A stretch of DNA of 64,000 bases from Rhizobiaceae bacterium (lineage in GTDB: Bacteria; Pseudomonadota; Alphaproteobacteria; Rhizobiales; Rhizobiaceae), in NCBI GenBank assembly GCA_019635775.1, contig JAHBYU010000001.1, positions 186,001-250,000 on the forward strand, given 5' to 3'. The notes beneath the pieces are model-generated. The model ran no database searches, was not told where the DNA came from, and saw only the letters and a program-made list of their open reading frames with translations. The translations under genes and the position numbers were made by a program. Below, one piece after another: positions 52,944 to 61,500 of the stretch. Position 1 is the first letter of the stretch; each line of letters begins with the position of its first letter.

Positions 52944-55331
52944 ATGGCTGCGCATGAAGCTGTTCGTTGCGTCTACACCGTCCTGTTCGGTCGGTATGAG
53001 GGCCTCAACGAGCAGCCGGTCGCGGCCCATTCCGATATACCCTTCATCTGCTTTACCGACGACCCGGAACTCAGAAGCAAGACCTGGGAGATCCGGCTCG
53101 TCGAGCCGCGCTTTGCCGAAGATGCGGTTCGCAGCCAGCGGCTGTTGAAAATCCTGCCACACAGCGTGCTGCCTGACTTCGATACGTCCCTCTATGTGGA
53201 CAATACTGTCATCCTGAAGATTGTACCCGAAAAGCTGCTGGAAACCTATCCTGGCGCCTCTTCGATCGCATTGTTCTCGCACTCATTTCGCACGTCGTTG
53301 GCTCACGAGTTCATGGCCGTGCAAAGCTCCGGCCGCGACGACGTGGCAAGAGTGCAGGAGCAGTTGGAACACTACTCTCGGGCCCATCCTAACATGATGG
53401 CGCAGCGTCCCTACTGGACAGGAATGCTGTTCCGCCGCCACAACGACCCCGATCTGTTGCGAATGGCGCGGTTGTGGCGCGATCACATGCTGCGGTATTC
53501 CCGGCGGGACCAGTTGTCGTTGAACCTCGCGTTTCTGCAGTCAGGGCTCTGCCCCCAAGTTATCGAAGCGGATAATCACGCGAGCTGGTTTCATTCCTGG
53601 CCCCATGCCACCGAAAGGAAAGATGTCGCCAAGCCTTCTCAGGAAGGGTCATGGCGGACACTGGCTGGTCGAGATAACGTCGCCGCCGGCTACCTGCGGG
53701 CAAGGCTGGAGGCGGCTGAGGCGGAGGTGCATGCGTTGCGGTCTTCGACGAGTTGGCGCATTACCGCGCCATTGCGTGCATTGGTTTTCAAAGCACGCAA
53801 TCTGGGCATGAAGCCGCTGGCGGAAAACGAGGCTGTCCCCGTGCCGACCGCGTATCGACATCGGCAGGTAGGCAGCCTTCCTCCGCTGGCAGATGTAAAG
53901 GCGGACGATTTCAACCGCGAAGGATATCTTGGTCCTCAACGGCTTTTCACGCCGGAACAGTGCGATCTGATCTTGCGGCATCACAGGTCGAGCCCGATAC
54001 GAGGTTCGCGCGAATGGCCGAAAGACCTTGCTATAAAGGATCCATTCCATCACGATCTGGCGACCCGACCCTCCATTCTCGGGACTTTGCGAGCCCTTCT
54101 GGGTGACGAGGTTGTCCTATGGGGTGCAAGCGTCGTGGAGCGGCGTCCGGGACAAGTTCACCGCGTTCACACGGACATCGAGAGTTCCTCGCCGGATGGC
54201 GGTTTTGTTTCCGTCTGGGTGGGGCTTGAGGGAACGTCACAGCATTCGGCGCTGAATGTATTCAGCCGGTCCCATAGAACAGGGCGATCTGTTCAGCAGG
54301 AGTTCCATGAACGAGGGGTATCGCGTGACGATGCCACCAACGAGACGATACTGGGCTGGGTCAAGGAACATGAACCGGCCGCGTCGTTCATTTCACCGGA
54401 TATGACCGATGGTGATGCGCTCTTCTTCGACGGCCGGTTGTGGCACGGCTCCGCCAATACAGGAAACGAAAGCCGCGCGGCCCTGCTTCTCCAGTATGCG
54501 CGCACCGGGGTCACAGTGCCCATCCAGGAATTCGGGGCGTCGGGATGGCCGTTCCGCATGACAGGAAAGCATGCCCCGGTGCTGCCTGTCATTGCGGAGG
54601 GCAAGGCCCTGAACCTGCAAGCCCAGCTACCATTGCCTTCAATATCCCGCGATGGGGCGGGCTACGTTCCAGGTCCAAAGGGCTTCGTTCCCTATCACCT
54701 GCTGCGTGGAGCGACCCCAAATGTACCGGACATGGAATCGCATGTGTCGGTCCTTGATCCAGGCCAATCGCCTCATCCTCCGCACGCACATGTCGAGGAA
54801 GAACTCCTGATCGTGCTGGATGGGGAAGCGGAAATCGTGATTCCCGATCCTGCCGATCAGCCTCAGCCGCGGACCGAACGGCTGACCGCCGGCGGGGTGG
54901 TCTACTATCCGGCCTACCAGTTCCATACGATCCGCAACGTTTCGCAACGCCCGGCTACCTATCTGATGTACAAGTGGCGGGCCGCTCCCAAAGAGACGTC
55001 AGGGCAACTTGGAACCACCATCTTTCACATCGAAGACGCGAAATCCGCCCCGTCGGGAGCGGCGCAGTCGCTGGCGGTTCTTCTGGAATCCCCGACCGGA
55101 TACCTGTCGCGGCTCCATGCGCATGTGACACGTATGAAACCCGGCGGCGGCTATCCGGCGCACTCTGACGGCCACGATGTCGCAATCATCGTTTTCGAGG
55201 GGCAGGTCGAAACGCTGGGCACAAAGCTAGGGCCAAAGGGCACGGCCTTCAGCCCGGCCGGAGAGCCGCACGGGCTGCGGAATGCAGACGGTGTCGAAGC
55301 CCGCTACCTCGTTTTCGAGTTCGAGGGGTAG
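52944..55331 (+). CDS. Glycosyltransferase-like / PhyH dioxygenase / double cupin fusion
   Basis: A 795-residue protein from ATG 52944. Residues about 8-240 resemble the TOD1/MUCI70 (DUF616) glycosyltransferase-like domain (YTVLFGRYEGLNE, ICFTDDPEL, SLYVDNTVILK). A linker at about 265-300 contains STSWRITAPLR, a motif common in bacterial glycosyltransferases. A phytanoyl-CoA dioxygenase-like domain (about 345-540) keeps the iron ligands His-x-Asp in HRVHTDIE and the distal His in RLWHGSANTG. Two cupins follow (about 590-685 with PHPPHAHVEEELLIVLDGE, and 690-795 with PAHSDGHDVAIIVFEG). It is divergent from hutI across the HutC operator and is followed by hutD after 26 bases. The reaction is unknown; the enzyme probably acts on a sugar or glycan. 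Confidence 0.75.
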   Translation: MAAHEAVRCVYTVLFGRYEGLNEQPVAAHSDIPFICFTDDPELRSKTWEIRLVEPRFAEDAVRSQRLLKILPHSVLPDFDTSLYVDNTVILKIVPEKLLETYPGASSIALFSHSFRTSLAHEFMAVQSSGRDDVARVQEQLEHYSRAHPNMMAQRPYWTGMLFRRHNDPDLLRMARLWRDHMLRYSRRDQLSLNLAFLQSGLCPQVIEADNHASWFHSWPHATERKDVAKPSQEGSWRTLAGRDNVAAGYLRARLEAAEAEVHALRSSTSWRITAPLRALVFKARNLGMKPLAENEAVPVPTAYRHRQVGSLPPLADVKADDFNREGYLGPQRLFTPEQCDLILRHHRSSPIRGSREWPKDLAIKDPFHHDLATRPSILGTLRALLGDEVVLWGASVVERRPGQVHRVHTDIESSSPDGGFVSVWVGLEGTSQHSALNVFSRSHRTGRSVQQEFHERGVSRDDATNETILGWVKEHEPAASFISPDMTDGDALFFDGRLWHGSANTGNESRAALLLQYARTGVTVPIQEFGASGWPFRMTGKHAPVLPVIAEGKALNLQAQLPLPSISRDGAGYVPGPKGFVPYHLLRGATPNVPDMESHVSVLDPGQSPHPPHAHVEEELLIVLDGEAEIVIPDPADQPQPRTERLTAGGVVYYPAYQFHTIRNVSQRPATYLMYKWRAAPKETSGQLGTTIFHIEDAKSAPSGAAQSLAVLLESPTGYLSRLHAHVTRMKPGGGYPAHSDGHDVAIIVFEGQVETLGTKLGPKGTAFSPAGEPHGLRNADGVEARYLVFEFEG

Positions 55332-55357
55332 GGTGCCCGGGGAGTGGTGGGGAGGAA

Positions 55358-55921
55358 ATGAGGGTTCTGAGGGCGGGTGAATACCGACGCATGCCGTGGA
55401 AAAACGGTGGCGGCGAAACGGCCGAAATTGCCGCCTTCCCGCCGGGTGCAACCGTTGACGATTTCGACTGGCGCGTCTCGATGGCGACAGTTGCATCCGA
55501 CGGGCCCTTTTCCTCATTCCCCGGTGTCGATCGAACGCTGACTGTGCTTGAGGGCGAAGGTCTAGCGCTTGCTGTCGACGAGCAGGGGCCGGTGACATTG
55601 ACGCCGCTCTCTCCACCTCTGGCCTTCCCGGCGGACGTTTCAGCAAGTGCAACGCTCGTTGGTGGCCCGGTCACGGACTTCAACGTGATGACGCGCCGGG
55701 GCCGGTTCAGCCATCAGGTCCGGCGCTTCGAGGTCGACGGGACCCTGCAACTAGACATGACGCACGGCGTCGTCTTCGCGTTGGCGGGACAACTGTCGCT
55801 TTGGAAGGGCGGGGACCTTGGCCTTCACGACAGCGTGCTGGTCGATGATTTCGACAGCTTCATCAGGGTGGAAGGACGGGGGAGGGTACTTGCGGTATGG
55901 CTGGATCAGGAGGGTGATTGA
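55358..55921 (+). CDS. hutD: HutD family protein
   Basis: A 187-residue bicupin-like HutD protein (RMPWKNGGGETAEIAAFPPG at the N-terminus; LDWRVS-type strand DDFDWRVSMATVASDGPFSS follows). HutD is thought to bind N-formylglutamate or a similar compound and limit overactivity of the hut operon. It lies 26 bases after the fusion gene on the same strand, the two probably transcribed together under HutC. The 3' end overlaps the converging cyclase gene by 59 bases. Confidence 0.9.
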   Translation: MRVLRAGEYRRMPWKNGGGETAEIAAFPPGATVDDFDWRVSMATVASDGPFSSFPGVDRTLTVLEGEGLALAVDEQGPVTLTPLSPPLAFPADVSASATLVGGPVTDFNVMTRRGRFSHQVRRFEVDGTLQLDMTHGVVFALAGQLSLWKGGDLGLHDSVLVDDFDSFIRVEGRGRVLAVWLDQEGD

Positions 55922-57776
55922 CGCGGCGAGCAAGCCGCCACAACCACACCGCAATGGTGCCCGTGCGGCCGCGCACCGTGGACTCGATCGGGCCCTCCAG
56001 CTTTCCACCATCCGGCAAGGATTCCACGGCCGCGCGATAGAGATCCCCGCTGATCGCGAGTTCCGCGCCGTTTTGCGCGGCGATGTCCATCAGTCGGCTG
56101 GCGACATTGACCGCATCGCCCGTCGCCGTGATGGTCTGCTGGCTGCCGCCACCAAGCCGGGAAGCGATGATGGAGCCGCAATGCGCGCCAAGCTTGATTC
56201 CCGTGCGCCGCTCGCGTGTGATTGGCTGTTCGTTGAGCCAGCCGCGTGAGATGGATGCAAGGCTCGTCGCGCACGATAGCGCATTGGCCGGATCCTGCGG
56301 TGTCGCCTCGGGCAAGCCGAACAGGATCATGGCTCCGTCGCCCATGAAGCTCGTTATCACGCCGCCGCGCGATGACGTCTCCTGCTCGACCAGACGGTAG
56401 AAGTCATCGAGCAACGCGCGCATCGTCGCGGCGCTCGTCGTCTCGCTGAGACCGGTAAATCCCGAAAGGTCGATGAAGACGATGGACGCCTCCTGCCTGA
56501 CGGGACTGGCAAGAAAATCGGGATCGCGGGCCAGCCATTCGCGCAGAACCGGCGATTGCAGGCGCTGCAGGGAATCGTTGAGCCGAGCAAGTCCTTTAGC
56601 GTTTCGGCGGTCGACCCACATCTGCGTGGCTCCGAACAGGACAGCCGGAGGCAGCACGGCGGCGAGCGGTAGCGCGGCGCTAAGCCAAATGCCCCTGGAG
56701 AACAGCACCGCGTTTGCGACTAGATAGCCCAGCAGCATGGCTGCGCCTGCGATGATCCCCAGCAGGCTGGCGCGCCATGCCAGCAGCGCAACGACGGCGA
56801 TCGGGAGCAACACGGCGATTCCGGTGTCCACCCGTCGCGTCTGCCGGTCGCGCACCAAGCCGTCTGCGCCAACCATGTTGGAGATGACGGTGGAAACGAC
56901 CTCGACACCGGGCAGGACCGGATCGAAGGGTGTGGGAAAAACGTCTCCGCTGCCTATTACCGTGGCTCCAATTATCACAATGCGGCCCCTGACCTGCGCT
57001 TCTGTCAGCTTGCCGGACAGGGCTGAGGCCGCGCTGACGGTTTCGATCGTTCCGCGTGGGCCATAGTAGCTGATCGGCAGGCGCTGGCCGATGTCGGTGA
57101 CGATCCGTTTGTCCGCCAACGCGACCTCACCTTGCGTGAAAGCCGGGGCTGCCCCAAGCGCCAGCGAGGTCGCCTGCAGGGGAAAGGAAATCTCGATGCG
57201 GTCGCTCGTCCGGAAGATCAGCGGCGCGAAGCGCGGTGTGCCGCCATTGTCGGTCGCCAGGTTGACGATGCCGGTTGCTGCCGCCTGCGAAAAGGTTTCG
57301 CGCGGCAGAACGAAGGTTGTCGCCACGGGTATGTCGCTGAACGCCGGATCGGCAAGGCTTGGCGCTCCGCTTTTTCCCGCTCCGAACACGGCGGCGCCGG
57401 CAATGACCGCATTGTTGCGCGCCAGCGCGGCGGCCAGGGCCCGGTCGTCCGCGTCGTTGCCTGCGTCAAGAAGCAGAATATCCAGCCCGATCACGGCAGG
57501 CCCGAGAGCGGAAATTTCGTCCACCAGACGCGCGAGCGTTGAGCGGCTTACAGGGAACCTCCCCTCCTGCATGACCGTCTCGTCGTCTATGGCGACGATC
57601 AGCACGGCGGCCGGCGGCTGGCGCTCACCCCGGATGAGCGTGCGAAGGTCGACCAGTACCGTCTCGACACGCTCCAGGAACCATACGTCGCCCCTGGTCT
57701 GGAGCAGACCCAGAAACGACCCCCAAAGACCCGCCAGAAGGACGGCGACGATGATATGCAGCCGCCGACCCTTCAT
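55863..57776 (-). CDS. CHASE2-domain adenylate/guanylate cyclase (second copy)
   Basis: A 637-residue membrane cyclase: an N-terminal helix (LHIIVAVLLAGLWGSFLGLL), a CHASE2 sensor (about 25-300), membrane segments (about 310-390) and a class III catalytic domain with FIDLSGFTGLSE and GDGAMILFGLPEA keeping the metal aspartates. It is shorter than the first copy (11787-14024) and only distantly similar in the catalytic part. It lies 6 bases downstream of a FecR protein gene with which it forms a pair. The last codons run past the family's usual end into the hutD gene on the other strand. Confidence 0.9.
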   Translation of the reverse strand: MKGRRLHIIVAVLLAGLWGSFLGLLQTRGDVWFLERVETVLVDLRTLIRGERQPPAAVLIVAIDDETVMQEGRFPVSRSTLARLVDEISALGPAVIGLDILLLDAGNDADDRALAAALARNNAVIAGAAVFGAGKSGAPSLADPAFSDIPVATTFVLPRETFSQAAATGIVNLATDNGGTPRFAPLIFRTSDRIEISFPLQATSLALGAAPAFTQGEVALADKRIVTDIGQRLPISYYGPRGTIETVSAASALSGKLTEAQVRGRIVIIGATVIGSGDVFPTPFDPVLPGVEVVSTVISNMVGADGLVRDRQTRRVDTGIAVLLPIAVVALLAWRASLLGIIAGAAMLLGYLVANAVLFSRGIWLSAALPLAAVLPPAVLFGATQMWVDRRNAKGLARLNDSLQRLQSPVLREWLARDPDFLASPVRQEASIVFIDLSGFTGLSETTSAATMRALLDDFYRLVEQETSSRGGVITSFMGDGAMILFGLPEATPQDPANALSCATSLASISRGWLNEQPITRERRTGIKLGAHCGSIIASRLGGGSQQTITATGDAVNVASRLMDIAAQNGAELAISGDLYRAAVESLPDGGKLEGPIESTVRGRTGTIAVWLWRLARRVNHPPDPAIPQVPSPVLPP

Positions 57777-57782
57777 GCCGGA

Positions 57783-58304
57783 TTATTCCCCGAAACGGGC
57801 AAGCATGGCGTCCTTGCGTTCCTCGCTCCAGCGGCGGGCAGATAAAGCGGAACGGGCACCTTCTTCCACATCGACACCCTCGCCGGGGCCGAGCATGATC
57901 GCGGGGTCGTCAGTCGCCCGCTTCACGGCCACCTGTCCTTCCATAACCAACACTGACGTGCTGCCTCCATTGACATCGACGACCCACCTTGTGCCGCGCA
58001 CTGCTGCGATCGCCTGAGGCGTGTTGACCTCGAAGCCTGCGCCACCCGGTTGCACTTCGACCATCACGGCCTGGCCGTCGAGGTGGATCGCTTCCGGTCC
58101 GGGCGCGGATGGATCGCGATCCTCGAGGCTGAAGGTGGTGCCGTCCTCGGCGACGATCGTGACGCCGTTCGGACACGTCAGCTGAGTACGAGGAGGATTT
58201 TCGAGCGCAGTTGCCTGGCATCCGCCGTTGGATTGGGCGGATGAAACCCCCGCGATGGGCGTGGCAGCAACCAGAACAATGAATGCAGTCAGAAGGCGAT
58301 CCAT
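57783..58304 (-). CDS. Exported FecR domain protein
   Basis: A 173-residue protein with a signal peptide (LLTAFIVLVAATPIAGVSSA) and one FecR domain (VEVQPGGAGFEVNTPQAIAA followed by VRGTRWVVDV). FecR domains outside iron signalling often sit beside CHASE2 cyclases and may deliver the periplasmic signal sensed by CHASE2. The gene is 6 bases upstream of the second cyclase, so they form an operon. Mature protein has two Cys that may form one disulfide. Confidence 0.85.
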   Translation of the reverse strand: MDRLLTAFIVLVAATPIAGVSSAQSNGGCQATALENPPRTQLTCPNGVTIVAEDGTTFSLEDRDPSAPGPEAIHLDGQAVMVEVQPGGAGFEVNTPQAIAAVRGTRWVVDVNGGSTSVLVMEGQVAVKRATDDPAIMLGPGEGVDVEEGARSALSARRWSEERKDAMLARFGE

Positions 58305-58586
58305 GGCCGATCTTTCCGTGTAGCTTCCCTTGCATGTCCTATATCAGATGCATCGTAGCTTCAATTTGACGGGGAGGCGGCGCCGTGGCCGCGAAAATGC
58401 CTTAATCCCTTCATTGTCAGCTTTCCCGCGCTTTTTCAGCGACGGTGTGCTAACTGGTCCCGAGAACTGTCTTTGCCCTTTCCGATCAGGGCAGAAGCGA
58501 ACAATGCTGCATTGCAACCAAATGTCTCTAAAACGGTTTAGTCTCGGGGCTGCCGATATGCGGTCCAGGGTTTTATTGGTTTTTGC
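58305..58586. other. Divergent intergenic region between the FecR operon and ndvB
   Basis: 282 bases that should hold promoters for both the FecR/cyclase pair (minus) and ndvB (plus). I see no clear -35/-10 pair, operator palindrome or terminator. There is no convincing Shine-Dalgarno in front of the ndvB ATG. Confidence 0.6.
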
Positions 58587-61500
58587 ATGAATATTCAGAA
58601 TGATGCCGAGCGGTTCAAATCAACCGCACTTCAATTTCCGGCTCCTGCCGAAGAGGCCATAAGGAGCCAGTTCCTACACGAGGACCACTTGCGCGTCCTC
58701 GGCGAGAGCCTTGCGCGCAACGAGATCGGCTCGCTGTCCGGTATGGAGCCGTTCGAGTTCCAGAGGCGCATTCGCGAAGATGCCGCCAAGATACTCGACG
58801 TGTACCGCTCCACCAATGTCGCTCAGGCACGAGGAGAGATGGTGACGCCGGCGGCGCAATGGCTGCTGGACAACAACTATCTGGTCGAGGAGACCATCTA
58901 CCAGATCAAGCGGGACCTACCGCGGCGCTTCTATCGCGAATTGCCGACGATGAAGCTGCCCGACGGCACGAAGATTCCGCGCGCGCTCGCGCTTGCGTGG
59001 GTCTATGTCGCGCACAGCGACAGCCAGGTCTCGGCCCATACGTTCAAGGCCGTCGTTGACGGCTTCCAGTCCGTCGAGCCGATGAAGATCGGCGAGTTGT
59101 GGGCGCTGCCTTCGCTGTTGCGTTTCGTGCTGGTGGAGAACCTTCGGCGCATTGCGGTTCGGGTGGAGCGTGCCCGGCGCATGCGCCAGATCGCCAATGA
59201 CGTTGCCGACAGGGTGCTGGCGACACCGGACAACGATGAAGACCTGAAGATTCTCGCGCCTTACGCGGCGCATGCGCGCGACACGACATTCGCCACGCAG
59301 CTTCTCTACCGGCTCCGTGACGGGTCCCAGAATTCCAGCAAGGCGCTGAACTGGCTGGAGCGGGAGCTCGAGGCTTCCGGTTCTGACGCAGAAGAGATCA
59401 TCATCCGGGAGCACCAGACGCTCTCGGCAGGCAACGTGACGACCGGCAACATCGTGCGCGGCCTGCGCCTCATCAATGACGTCGAATGGACGGGCTGGTT
59501 CGAAGAGGTCAGCCGTATCGATGCGCTGCTGCGCGAGCGAACCGACGTGGCCGCGCTGGATTTCGCATCCCGGGATCAGTATCGGCAGGCAATCGAGGAA
59601 CTGGCGCGACGGTCTGATCGCAGCGAATACGAGGTCGCCGAGAAGGCAACCGAGATGGCAGGCCACGGCGCTGGCGACATTGCCGATCCTGCGGAAACCA
59701 ATATCGGGTTTTTTCTCGTCGGGTCACGACGTGAGGAACTTGAGCGCGAGATTGGATACAGGCCGCCTTTTGGGACGCGGCTTTTAAGGGCTTTCCGCTC
59801 CACCGGCTGGGCAGGCATAGTCGTGCCGGTCTTCCTGCTGACCTTGCTTCTCATGACGATGACGGGCATGGCGCTGGCAACGATCGGGCTGCCGGACTGG
59901 GCGATAGCGCTTCTGCTCGTGCTGTTTGCGGTTCCGGCCAGTGAAGGCGCTCTCGGCTTCTTCAACACGGTGGTCCTGCAATTCCTGCAGCCGACGCGCC
60001 TTGTCGGCTACGAGTTCAAGGAGGGTGTGCCTGCCGAGGCCCGCACCCTGGTGGTCGTGCCGACCCTTATCGGCTCGCGTGACGATGTCGAGGATGCCGT
60101 CAGGAAACTGGAGGTGCATCACCTCGCCAACATGACGGGCGAAGTCCATTTCGCCCTGCTGTCTGACTGGCTGGACAGCAAGGTCGAGCAGGACACCGCC
60201 GATGACGAAATCCTCGCTTTCGCGCAGAGCGAGATCGACAAGCTGAACGAGCGCTATCCCGTTGGGGGAAGCGCCGCGCCGCGCTTCTACCTCCTGCACC
60301 GGCGCCGGCTCTACAATCCCTCGCAGAAAGCCTGGATGGGCTGGGAGCGCAAACGCGGCAAGTTGCACGAGTTGAACCTCCTGCTGCGCGGCGATCCGGA
60401 CACGACCTTCCTGCCGACCACGAAACCGCTTCCCGACGACATCGTCTATGTGATGACGCTAGACGCCGACACGCGCACCATGCGCGACGCCGTCGACCGC
60501 CTCGTCGGAAAGCTTTGTCATCCACTCAACCGCCCGGTCACCGACCCGGCAACCGGGAAGGTTACGGCTGGCTACTCCATCCTGCAGCCGCGCGTGACGC
60601 CTTCGCTGACGACAGGCAACGAGGCGTCGTTCCTGCAGCGCGTCTTTTCATCCAATCGCGGCATAGACCCTTATGTTTTCGCCGTGTCCGACCTCTACCA
60701 GGATGTGTTCGGCGAGGGCACGTTCACAGGCAAGGGCCTCTACCATGTCGACGCGATGGAGGCGGCGCTGGAAGGGCGCATCGCCGAGAACGCGGTGCTG
60801 AGCCATGACCTCCTGGAAGGCGCGCTCGCCCGCTCGGCGCTTGTCACCGATGTCGAGGTTGTTGAGGACTATCCGACCCGATACTCGGTCGATGCCTCGC
60901 GCCAGCACCGCTGGGCGCGTGGCGACTGGCAACTGCTCGGCTACATCTTTGATCCGAAGTCCGGGATTCCGGGCCTTTCGCGATGGAAGATGATCGACAA
61001 CCTACGCCGTTCGCTGACGCCGATCTTCTGGGTCATGGCCGCGATCGCCGGCTGGACGCTCCTGCCCTTCACCCAGGCCGCGCAATGGCAGGCGTTGCTC
61101 ATCCTTGCGCTGTTCATGGCGCCGACCTTCGATATCGTGGACTCCATCCTGCCCAAGAGCACGGAAGCCACGGCGCGCGGTCATTTCACGGCGCTCGCCC
61201 GCGACGTTGCCTTCGGGACCGCACTGGTCGCCTTGCGCGTGGTGCTGATGGCGCACAGCGCCTGGATGATGGGCGACGCGATCGTGCGAACGCTTTATCG
61301 CATGTTCGTGAGCCACCAGAACCTGCTGGAGTGGCGCACCGCCTCCCAGGCAGCCAGATATGGCGACAACAGCATCGGGTTCTACTACCGGCTGATGTAT
61401 GGTGCCGTCGTTATCGCTGTCGTCGGGCTTGTCATTCCGATCATCGCCGATTCAACCGGCACGTTTGTCGGGTTCTTCTTCTTTCTGTTCTGGGCTGGCT

